A stretch of 12,279 nt of DNA, taken from Clostridia bacterium. GTDB lineage: Bacteria > Bacillota > Clostridia > Christensenellales > Aristaeellaceae. Below, in pieces: positions 7,185-12,244 of this stretch. Each line of letters begins with the position of its first letter. The first letter of the stretch is position 1. Location of the stretch: NCBI GenBank assembly GCA_017471125.1, contig JAFUWR010000056.1, positions 1 through 12,279 on the forward strand, written 5' to 3'. A program made the translations under genes and the position numbers. Under the pieces are notes generated by a model that was not told the DNA's origin, searched no databases, and saw nothing but the letters and a program-made list of their open reading frames with translations.

Positions 7185-7607
7185 TCACCAGTCGAACACG
7201 GCGCTGGCGTCGTAGCCCATGCCCTCGCGCACGTCGGCGAAGATCTCCCAGAAGCGGGCGTAGTCGTCGCCCAGGGAGTAGACGGCGCTGTTGGACCGGG
7301 CCTGTATGAAGGGGCAGCCGTCGGTGGCCACGGCGAAGTCGTAGATGTCGCCGTCGCCGGTCATGCAGAACAGCGTGCAGTTCAGGGTGCACTCGTCGAG
7401 CTGGGCGGGGTTGTCCCTGGCCCGCAGCAGCATGGCCTCCAGCTCCTTGATCTCGCTGACGCTGTCCACGGACTGCTCGGCGCGGTTGCCGGAATAGTCC
7501 TCGTATTCCATCCACACCTCGTCCAGCGCCGCGGCGTGGGCGACGCCCAGGGACAGCATGAGCGCCAGCGTCAGCACAGCGCAGACGTATCTCTTCATTT
7601 TCATCAT
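7185..7607 (-). CDS. Small secreted protein of unknown function
   Basis: A 140-residue protein I do not recognise. The N-terminus MMKMKRYVCAVLTLALMLSL followed by GVAHA is a clear Sec signal peptide with a likely cleavage after AHA (near residue 25), and there is no lipobox. The mature part is acidic, begins with LDEVWMEYEDYSGN, and contains three cysteines (ECTLNCTLFC) close together plus one in GCPF, which could form disulfides or bind metal. The ATG at 7607 is chosen because AAAGGAGG (7613-7620) is 5 nt before it; a second ATG at 7604 is 8 nt away and equally possible. The frame is open up to 7670 but without a ribosome site. A TATAAT box lies at 7633-7638. Neighbours give no functional hint: it is divergent from the phosphoribosyltransferase gene. 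Confidence 0.75.
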   Translation of the reverse strand: MMKMKRYVCAVLTLALMLSLGVAHAAALDEVWMEYEDYSGNRAEQSVDSVSEIKELEAMLLRARDNPAQLDECTLNCTLFCMTGDGDIYDFAVATDGCPFIQARSNSAVYSLGDDYARFWEIFADVREGMGYDASAVFDW

Positions 7608-7632
7608 ATAGACCTCCTTTGTGCCTGATACT

Positions 7633-7638
7633 ATTATA
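7633..7638 (-). promoter_or_regulatory. -10 box for the small secreted-protein gene
   Basis: TATAAT on the minus strand, 26 nt before the start codon and just ahead of the AAAGGAGG site. At 16-18 bp upstream I see no good TTGACA, only a weak ACCAAC, so the promoter may be activator dependent or weak. Confidence 0.45.
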
Positions 7639-7713
7639 GACGCTTTTGGGGGTCGGTTGGTAGCAGGCAAACCGGGTAAAAGAAGTGAAACAATTGTGAC
7701 AACTCCGCCGCGA

Positions 7714-7742
7714 TTGACAAAGCGCCGTTATGATGTTAAAAT
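7714..7742 (+). promoter_or_regulatory. SigA-type promoter of the phosphoribosyltransferase gene
   Basis: TTGACA (7714-7719), 17-bp spacer, TAAAAT (7737-7742). It has the same -35, spacer length and -10 as the sugar-operon promoter. Transcription should begin near 7750, about 27 nt before the ATG. Confidence 0.8.
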
Positions 7743-7776
7743 AGGATGTAATATACTCTGCGCGAGGTGTTGACCG

Positions 7777-8337
7777 ATGAAGGATATGTACTATGAGATG
7801 AACGTGGCGGGGCTCACGCGCCAGCTGCCGCTGTGTCCCCTGTCGGACAAGCTGATGATCGGCGCGTTCGTGATCTTCGGCGACATGGAGCTGACCAGCG
7901 CCTGCGCCAAGGCCCTGGTGGAGCGCTGCCCGGAGCACGACGTGCTCATCACCGCCGAGTCCAAGGGCATCCCGCTGATCTGCGAGATGTCGCGGCTCTT
8001 GGGCAACGAGCGCTATGTGCTGGCCCGCAAGGCGCCGAAGCTGTACATGCGCGACGTGCTGACCGTGGAGGTCAACTCCATCACCACCGACCACCGGCAG
8101 ACCCTGTGCCTGGACGGCAAGGACGCCGACTACCTGCGCGGCAAGCGCGTGGTGGTCGTGGACGACGTGATCTCCACCGGCGAGTCCCTGCGGGCGCTGG
8201 AGAAGCTGCTGGCCCAGGTGGGCTGCGAGATCGTCGGCAAGATGGCCATACTCGCCGAGGGCGAGGCCGCCGACCGGGACGACCTGATCTTCCTGGAGAA
8301 GCTGCCGCTGTTCGACGCGGAGGGCAGACCCATTTGA
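7777..8337 (+). CDS. Adenine phosphoribosyltransferase-like protein
   Basis: A 186-residue cytoplasmic type-I phosphoribosyltransferase, most like adenine phosphoribosyltransferase, which makes AMP from adenine and PRPP in purine salvage. The PRPP loop VVVVDDVISTGES lies at about 125-137. ESKGIPL (61-67) corresponds to the EARGF block of Apt and ARKAPKLY (83-90) to its VRKPGKLP block. The usual Apt N-terminus FPxPGVxFRDITP is missing, and residues 1-40 instead read MNVAGLTRQLPLCPLSDKLM, so this is a divergent paralogue and the base it uses (adenine, xanthine or other) is not certain. The ATG follows GAGGTG (7764-7769) by 7 nt. It is monocistronic, with its own promoter and a strong hairpin immediately after the stop. 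Confidence 0.82.
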   Translation: MKDMYYEMNVAGLTRQLPLCPLSDKLMIGAFVIFGDMELTSACAKALVERCPEHDVLITAESKGIPLICEMSRLLGNERYVLARKAPKLYMRDVLTVEVNSITTDHRQTLCLDGKDADYLRGKRVVVVDDVISTGESLRALEKLLAQVGCEIVGKMAILAEGEAADRDDLIFLEKLPLFDAEGRPI

Positions 8338-8342
8338 CAGTA

Positions 8343-8380
8343 AGCGAGACAGCCTCGACGCGAGGCTGTCTCGTTCATTT
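8343..8380. terminator. Terminator after the phosphoribosyltransferase gene
   Basis: A 13-bp perfect stem (8345-8357 with 8361-8373, extendable by two pairs) with a 3-nt loop is followed by TTCATTT. It begins within 10 nt of the plus-strand stop and ends at the stop codon of the converging lipoprotein gene, so it may also stop that transcript, although the minus side has no strong T run. Confidence 0.75.
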
Positions 8381-8976
8381 CACCGCATCGTCGTGGCGTT
8401 GCGGACGATGGAATTGATCTCCGGGGCCAGCTCGTCGGCGGTGCGGCCGGCGCGGATGTCGTCGGAGAGCTTGTAGACCTTCTCCACATCGCCCGCGTCG
8501 CTGGTGACGGCCACGGTCTGGATGTTCGGGTCGGCCCGCATGACCTCGGCGGCCACCATCTGGCGGATGCGCTCGGTGAGCTGGCCCTTGTAGGCGTTGT
8601 CGAACTTCACGCCCACCAGCGCCGTGGTGTTGGTGACGACCACGCGGCTGTCGGCGATCTCGGAGATGCCCGCGATGGCCCGCTCGATCTGCGCCGCGCC
8701 GTTGGCCCAGTCAAAGGGGGCCAGCGCGCCGTTGGACGAGTTGGCGGTGTTGCCGGGGTTGGACGAGTTGGCGTCGTCGTCGCCCAGTATGATCGGGTCC
8801 GCGCTGGCCGTGGGACGGCTCACGCCGTCGCCGCCGTTGGTGGTGCCGGGCATGAAGTCGGCGGTGGCGGTGGGCGTCGGCTGCTCGTTGCGGACGGTGT
8901 CGTTCATGCAGCCCGTCAGGGCAAGCCCCAGCGCCATCGCCAGCGCCGCGGCCAGGACAGGTCTCAGGTGTCTCAT
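8380..8976 (-). CDS. YhcN/YlaJ-type sporulation lipoprotein
   Basis: A 198-residue secreted lipoprotein resembling the YhcN/YlaJ family, whose members are found in spores or at the outer face of the membrane in sporulating Firmicutes. The signal peptide ends in lipobox LTGC with Cys23 as the acylation site. Residues about 30-82 are a low-complexity linker (PTPTATAD, SSNPGNTANSSNG). From about 85 onward lies the family-like domain: a helix AAQIERAIAGI, the strand SRVVVTNTTALVGVKF, a second helix TERIRQMVAAEVMRADPNI, VAVTSDAG and an amphipathic C-terminus. The ATG has AAGGAGG (8985-8991) 8 nt upstream. It lies 68 nt after the GtrA gene, with no clear terminator between, so the two may be co-transcribed. 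If the family call holds it hints that the host sporulates or descends from a spore former. Confidence 0.75.
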   Translation of the reverse strand: MRHLRPVLAAALAMALGLALTGCMNDTVRNEQPTPTATADFMPGTTNGGDGVSRPTASADPIILGDDDANSSNPGNTANSSNGALAPFDWANGAAQIERAIAGISEIADSRVVVTNTTALVGVKFDNAYKGQLTERIRQMVAAEVMRADPNIQTVAVTSDAGDVEKVYKLSDDIRAGRTADELAPEINSIVRNATTMR

Positions 8977-9044
8977 ATTGCATACCTCCTTGCGGTACTA
9001 TTGTGACCCGATGCAGGGTTTTCATACCGAAGGAGGCGTTTTTT

Positions 9045-9482
9045 TCATTTTTTGAAGATGAACCGCTTGCTGAACACGTAGTTCAACACGATGACCAGCA
9101 CGTTGGACGCGACCTTCACGCCCAGGTCCCAGAGGGTCCTGAGCCCCGCGGGGACGAGCCGCGGGCCGAGAATCTCCACGGCCACGTGCATGATGCCCTC
9201 GTCCATGAGGCCCGTCAGCACCCGCGCGCCCGCGAACGCGCCGATCTCCCGCAGCATGGCCCTGCCCCGGGACCGGCTCCCGAACACCCACAGCCGGTTG
9301 GTGACGTAGGCCACCGCCACCGACGCCGCCCAGGCGATGGCGTTCGCCAGGTCGCTGTGCATGCCAAGCGCCGTGTGCAGCAGCGCGTAGCAGCCGATGT
9401 TCACCGCCGTCGTCACGCCGCCGAAGAACAGGTACATGATCTGCTCGCGGTATTTTTTGAATATGTCCCGAAAATCAGACAT
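9045..9482 (-). CDS. GtrA-family membrane protein
   Basis: A 145-residue protein with four predicted membrane helices, matching the GtrA family, whose members are thought to move polyprenyl-phosphate-linked sugars across the membrane or assist cell-surface glycosylation. The opening IMYLFFGGVTTAVNIGCYALL, the middle block AIAWAASVAVAYVTNRLWVF and the end LNYVFSKRFIFKK are typical. The length is normal. The ATG at 9482 is preceded by AAAGGC, a modest ribosome site about 7 nt away. No glycosyltransferase partner is adjacent; upstream is a non-coding repeat region and downstream the YhcN-type lipoprotein gene. Confidence 0.88.
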   Translation of the reverse strand: MSDFRDIFKKYREQIMYLFFGGVTTAVNIGCYALLHTALGMHSDLANAIAWAASVAVAYVTNRLWVFGSRSRGRAMLREIGAFAGARVLTGLMDEGIMHVAVEILGPRLVPAGLRTLWDLGVKVASNVLVIVLNYVFSKRFIFKK

Positions 9483-9732
9483 ACGTCGCCTTTCTGCGCG
9501 CGGGCGCTGGGGGCAGCGCCCCTACATCTCGGAAACATCATGGTCGTTGCCATGTCCGTCCTGATCCCGCCTTGTATCCGTTTTCACCGCAGGAGTGCCG
9601 TTCACCTCATCCCCCGTAGGGGCGCCGTTGCGGCGCCCGCCCTGCCTTCCCCCGGTGGGAGCAGTCCGTGGGGCTGACGAACGAAGCCCCCAGGTGACCC
9701 AATTGTCAATTCTCAATTTTCAATTGTCAATT
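9483..9732. repeat. Non-coding composite of hairpins and AATTGTCAATT repeats
   Basis: This 250-bp gap between the GtrA gene and the dipeptidase gene has no credible gene. It contains an 8-bp hairpin (9502-9509 with 9514-9521), a second 8-bp GC-rich hairpin (9620-9627 with 9631-9638), and a third 6-bp one (9670-9675 with 9685-9690). The two main hairpins carry the same 10-mer in opposite orientation: GCGCCCCTAC at 9516-9525 and GTAGGGGCGC at 9616-9625. The AT-rich end holds CAATTGTCAATT twice, 21 bp apart (9700-9711 and 9721-9732), the last copy touching the dipeptidase stop codon. GTAGGGGCG-type palindromes are known as dispersed REP-like repeats in several bacteria; classing this as one is an inference. 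Confidence 0.6.
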
Positions 9733-10384
9733 ATTTTCGCAGGTACGCCGCCGAAACCGGGAACTCGAAATACGTATCCGGGTACGGCTCGTCGGCCAGG
9801 GAGAAGTGCCACCACTCGCAGTCGAGGGGCTTGAACCCGTTGCGGACCATCGCCCGCTGGAAGAACATGCGGTTGTCATGCTGCTCCTGGGTGACGCCGG
9901 GGTAGTCCGGGTGGGAGACCTCGCTGAACAGGTCGAAGGGCCCGCCCATGTCCACCTCCTTGCCGGTGGCCATGTCCAGCAGCGTCAGGTCGACGGCGCT
10001 GCCCCGGCTGTGGCTGGACTGGCTGGCGATGTAGCCCTGCTTGAACAGCTCCTGCTTCTCCAGGTCGGGATAGAAGAAGGGCTTCATGCGCAGGTCCAGG
10101 TCGTCGATGCCCCACATCACGAAGTGCCGCACCGCGGCGGCGGGCCGGTAGGCGTCGAACACCTTGAGCCGGTAGCCCTTCACGTTCACCTCGTTGCTGA
10201 CGGCCTTCAGCGCCCGCGCCGCTTCCAGGGTCAGCAGGGCGCAGGGCTCCTCGTAGCCGTCCACCCGCTCGCCCACGAAGTTGTAGGTGGAATGGTAGCG
10301 TATCTCCTGGACGATGCCCGGCACATGGTCCGCCAGCACCACGAAGCCCGAACAGTCCATCGTCACCCGCTTCTTGATATCCAT
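9731..10384 (-). CDS. ddpX: D-alanyl-D-alanine dipeptidase, VanX/DdpX type
   Basis: A 217-residue zinc dipeptidase of the M15D family that hydrolyses D-Ala-D-Ala in the cytoplasm. All family residues are visible: the transition-state arginine in DAYRP (about 80), zinc ligands His125 and Asp132 in SSHSRGSAVD, catalytic Glu190 and zinc ligand His193 in CEWWHF. There is no signal peptide, as expected for the VanX/DdpX group. The ATG at 10384 lies 9 nt after AAAGGAG (10394-10400); the upstream in-frame ATG at 10390 is only 3 nt from it and less likely. No vanH, vanA/B ligase or vanRS genes are nearby, so it more plausibly serves dipeptide recycling than glycopeptide resistance. It has its own promoter with a palindrome in the spacer. 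Confidence 0.9.
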   Translation of the reverse strand: MDIKKRVTMDCSGFVVLADHVPGIVQEIRYHSTYNFVGERVDGYEEPCALLTLEAARALKAVSNEVNVKGYRLKVFDAYRPAAAVRHFVMWGIDDLDLRMKPFFYPDLEKQELFKQGYIASQSSHSRGSAVDLTLLDMATGKEVDMGGPFDLFSEVSHPDYPGVTQEQHDNRMFFQRAMVRNGFKPLDCEWWHFSLADEPYPDTYFEFPVSAAYLRK

Positions 10385-10416
10385 CGTCATGCGCTCCTTT
10401 GCTCGCTTCGCCCACC

Positions 10417-10445
10417 ATTTTACTCCATTTCCGCGGAAAATGCAA
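10417..10445 (-). promoter_or_regulatory. Promoter of the dipeptidase gene with palindromic operator
   Basis: On the minus strand TTGCAT (10440-10445), 17 bp, TAAAAT (10417-10422). A perfect 12-bp palindrome, TTTCCGCGGAAA (10428-10439), fills most of the spacer. That position would block RNA polymerase if a dimeric protein bound, so it is a candidate repressor site or a MerR-like activator site. The -35 is weak, which fits a regulated promoter. Confidence 0.5.
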
Positions 10446-10453
10446 GGCAGGCA

Positions 10454-11041
10454 TTATCCCTTGAAATCATACACCACGATGCGCTCGCGGGGGTCCCTGC
10501 CGCCGAACAGATCGCCGCAGTCGATCTCCCCGGCCTTGACGAGCCCCTCCGCCGCGTCGAGACATTCCATATATTCTTCCGACGGGTAGTAGCAGATGAT
10601 CCGCAGCGGCCGCGGGCGCTCTGACCACGACCGCTCGAGCCGCCGCAGCACGCCCTCGAATATCTTCTCCGAGAAGGGATTGAAGAAGAAGAACACGTCC
10701 TCCCCCGCCGGCTCATACTGCTCCGCCCGGCAGCACGCGAGCGCGATCCGGTCCCCCGCCCGCGTCGTCCGCCGGTTCTGCTTCGCCAGCTCGATCAGGT
10801 TCAGCGCGTAGTCGATGCCCGTCACCCGGCACCCCACCGCCGCCGCCATGAAGCACGCCACCCGGCCCTTGCCGCAGCCGTAGTCCAGCAGGTGCTGCTT
10901 CCGCTTGATAAGGCCGCTCTCCGCCAGCCGCTCCAGCACCGCGTAGGGCGTCGGCTCGTAGGGCGAGTAGTTCGGGTCGGCCTCGTCCTCCCGCCCGATC
11001 GTCCTGATCCTCAGCTTCCTGTCCCACTCCCGCTCCGTCAT
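10454..11041 (-). CDS. Class I SAM-dependent methyltransferase
   Basis: A 195-residue predicted methyltransferase of unknown substrate. Motif I LLDYGCGKGR is at about 51-60, followed by the SAM-ribose-binding acidic end of strand 2 in VTGIDYA (73-79) and motif IV-like VFFFFNPF near 113-120, which keeps an NPF in place of the DPPY of adenine methylases. The short N-terminal region (NYSPYEPTPYAVLERL) resembles small uncharacterised clostridial methyltransferases. Start choice: the frame is open to 11095, but the ATG at 11041 has GGAGG 8-10 nt before it, and the TATAAT box at 11067-11072 places transcription start downstream of the other ATGs. It is preceded by the tRNA-Asn region (divergent) and followed 69 nt later by the dipeptidase gene. 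Confidence 0.85.
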   Translation of the reverse strand: MTEREWDRKLRIRTIGREDEADPNYSPYEPTPYAVLERLAESGLIKRKQHLLDYGCGKGRVACFMAAAVGCRVTGIDYALNLIELAKQNRRTTRAGDRIALACCRAEQYEPAGEDVFFFFNPFSEKIFEGVLRRLERSWSERPRPLRIICYYPSEEYMECLDAAEGLVKAGEIDCGDLFGGRDPRERIVVYDFKG

Positions 11042-11066
11042 GCCTCGCGCCTCCTCCATCTCCCTC

Positions 11067-11095
11067 ATTATACCCCATCGCCGCTCGCGCCGCAA
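11067..11095 (-). promoter_or_regulatory. Promoter of the methyltransferase gene
   Basis: On the minus strand a perfect TATAAT (11067-11072) stands 17 bp from TTGCGG (11090-11095), a half-match to the -35 consensus. It yields a leader of about 18-20 nt and fixes the gene start at 11041. Confidence 0.6.
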
Positions 11096-11148
11096 TCGTA
11101 AAAGCCCGTACTTTTGGAAAGTGCATAATCGTAAAAGGCCCGTAAAAG
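11094..11148. repeat. Direct repeats CGTAAAAG upstream of the tRNA gene
   Basis: AATCGTAAAAGCCCGTA (11094-11110) recurs with one inserted G at 11127-11144, a 33-bp period, and the core CGTAAAAG occurs a third time at 11141-11148. The block lies between the methyltransferase promoter and the tRNA promoter. It may bind a protein or be a local duplication; I see no gene in it. Confidence 0.5.
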
Positions 11149-11172
11149 AGCAGCATAATGTTCAAAAACCCC

Positions 11173-11201
11173 TTGACAGATCGCCCTTTCTTTGCTATAA
11201 T
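11173..11201 (+). promoter_or_regulatory. Consensus promoter of tRNA-Asn
   Basis: Perfect TTGACA (11173-11178) and perfect TATAAT (11196-11201) with an ideal 17-bp spacer, about 50 bp before the tRNA. This is the strongest promoter in the window, as expected for a stable RNA gene. Confidence 0.9.
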
Positions 11202-11250
11202 ATCTCTCGTCGGTTGAAAGTTTCCCCTTTCACCCACCAAAATCCCATGT

Positions 11251-11325
<75 letters not shown>

Positions 11326-11326
11326 C

Positions 11327-11370
11327 AAAAGGACGAGTGTTTTGATACAAAACATTCGTCCTTTTCTTTT
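11327..11370 (+). terminator. Terminator of tRNA-Asn
   Basis: A 17-bp stem (11327-11343 with 11349-11365, one G-T pair) and a 5-nt loop, with TTTTCTTTTAT at its end. It begins 1 nt after the encoded CCA. Confidence 0.9.
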
Positions 11371-11381
11371 ATAATCCTGCA

Positions 11382-11399
11382 TTTCGTGGTCACACGAAA
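11382..11399. other. Small palindrome TTTCGTG/CACGAAA
   Basis: A 7-bp perfect inverted repeat with a 4-nt loop lies between the tRNA terminator and the large stem-loop. It might be a protein-binding site or a remnant. The string CTTTCGTA also occurs twice farther on (near 11487-11494 and 11506-11513). Confidence 0.35.
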
Positions 11400-11406
11400 G
11401 AAAATC

Positions 11407-11463
11407 GCGCCGTTTTTGCAGTTTCTGGGCTTGCCTGGGTCAAATTGCGAAAACGGCGCTTTT
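11407..11463. terminator. Large 18-bp stem-loop, probably bidirectional terminator
   Basis: Positions 11407-11424 pair with 11442-11459 (two G-T pairs) around a 17-nt loop, CTGGGCTTGCCTGGGTC. TTTT follows on the plus side, and AAAA precedes at 11401-11404, so it could end transcription both ways, including from the SfsA-like fragment on the minus strand. No plus-strand gene lies between the tRNA terminator and this structure, so a role beyond termination, such as a small structured RNA or a mobile-element end, is possible. Confidence 0.5.
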
Positions 11464-11517
11464 CTCCCCTATGATAAATCTTTGAGCTTTCGTATTCCCA
11501 CCTGGCTTTCGTAACAC

Positions 11518-11592
11518 AAGGGTGCAGATTTCTGGAGGGGGTGCGCAAACTTGGCTGGGGGTGTGCGCATTTGACGGAATGAGCAAACTGGT
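11518..11592. repeat. Four degenerate ~20-bp TGYGCA repeats, insertion-sequence end-like
   Basis: The block contains TGCAGATTTCTGG (11523), TGCGCAAACTTGG (11542), a TGCGCATTTGACGG copy (11564) and TGAGCAAACTGG (11580), spaced by about 16-22 bp, each led by a G-rich run. Arrays of short repeats like this mark the ends of IS21-family elements, where the transposase binds. No transposase is in the window, so this is a suggestion from layout only. The first 11 bases, AAGGGTGCAGA (11518-11528), recur at 12249-12259. Confidence 0.45.
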
Positions 11593-11605
11593 CTTAAATC
11601 AATCT

Positions 11606-12169
11606 TTACAAATTTAACAATAGTGGTATTTGCTTGCAAATTGGGTTTGGAGGTTCTCGAAAGTACATCGAAATGGCTATACAAGACATTCCCTTATTAA
11701 GGCACTGTTTGAATAAAGCTTTATATTCATCATCATAGAAATCTAGGTTTGTCTCCTTTACTTCTGGGTTGAGACAAGCAAAAATATAACATACTTTATA
11801 TCCTGAGTCCAACAGGGAAGACAACTTGATTAGTTGTTGCCGAACCCTATTGGAAGGAACAGTAGGATAAACTGGATTCTGATCGTTTGCATACAACGTC
11901 TTTACCTCGAGGATTGTCTTTGTATTCTCTATCAGTATATCGCATCGATAATTATCTATAGTGACCTCGCGTCTAATATTCTTTCTTTGACCGAGAAAGG
12001 AAAAACAGCGTCTTTGAAGGTTGTCTATAACAATACTGTTAGCATATGCAAGGTTAACCAGAATATACTTTCGATTTTGCTTTATTGCAAACAAAGAAAA
12101 ATTAGTTCGAGCAGTTTTGGATTTTACCGTAGTTAGAATGTAAGCGCGCAATAATCCCCCGTACTGCAC
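11606..12169 (-). pseudogene. sfsA: SfsA-like DNA/RNA nuclease, probably 5'-truncated
   Basis: The reading frame gives 187 residues similar to the middle and C-terminus of SfsA, a PD-(D/E)xK-type nuclease once named for sugar fermentation stimulation. The VNLAYANSIV block aligns with the VNTxxANRLV block of SfsA, RREV...YRCDILIE and ILEVK supply the predicted catalytic Asp, Glu and Lys, and YPTVPSNRVRQQLIKLSSLLDSGYKVCYIF matches the FPDAxTERGxKHLRELxxLxxEG region. Typical SfsA is about 230-240 residues, so the first ~45 (N-terminal OB-like part) are missing. The only start is a GTG at 12169 without a ribosome site, and an in-frame stop lies 12 codons before it. Base composition is distinctly AT-richer than all genes to the left. 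Likely a horizontally acquired, decayed gene; a functional short variant is less likely. Confidence 0.6.
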
Positions 12170-12180
12170 AGAGCGTCCAA

Positions 12181-12244
12181 CTATGAGAGAATAGAGGTAT
12201 TCTCAAAGAGTCTCATAGATTCTCTGAGAATCCAAGAGAATCTC
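12181..12244. repeat. Nested palindrome cluster of GAGAAT/ATTCTC
   Basis: Five half-sites occur within 55 bp: GAGAAT at 12187, 12226 and 12236; ATTCTC at 12199 and 12219. They build nested dyads: CTATGAGA (12181-12188) with TCTCATAG (12211-12218), GATTCTC-T-GAGAATC (12218-12232), and AGATTCTC (12217-12224) with GAGAATCT (12236-12243). The block directly abuts the broken 5' end of the SfsA-like frame. It could be a recombination or attachment region, an operator array or a structured RNA. Confidence 0.55.

Noticed and set aside
6086..7309. A 407-codon plus-strand open frame opposite the yqhQ-like gene
   Set aside because: It is antisense to a clear DUF1385 gene with promoter and ribosome site, and reads as low-complexity H, D, A and Q-rich peptide.
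9522..9716. A 64-codon minus-strand frame in the repeat region, ending GNDHDVSEM
   Set aside because: It lies entirely within the hairpin/AATTGTCAATT composite; the peptide is the translation of repeat DNA and has no good start site.
9700..9732. The AATTGACAATTG copies as -35 boxes for the GtrA gene
   Set aside because: They contain TTGACA on the minus strand, but no -10 lies 16-18 bp downstream and the gene start is over 200 bp away; the repeat explanation is better.
9731..10384. Part of a vancomycin-resistance cluster
   Set aside because: None of the other van genes is present; an isolated VanX/DdpX-type dipeptidase is better explained by dipeptide turnover.
11469..11684. A 71-codon minus-strand frame across the TGYGCA repeats
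   Set aside because: It runs through the repeat array and overlaps the 3' end of the SfsA-like frame; no ribosome site or domain.
12181..12244. A CRISPR array or toxin-antitoxin operator
   Set aside because: Half-sites are too short and unevenly spaced for CRISPR repeats and spacers, and no toxin, antitoxin or cas gene is adjacent.
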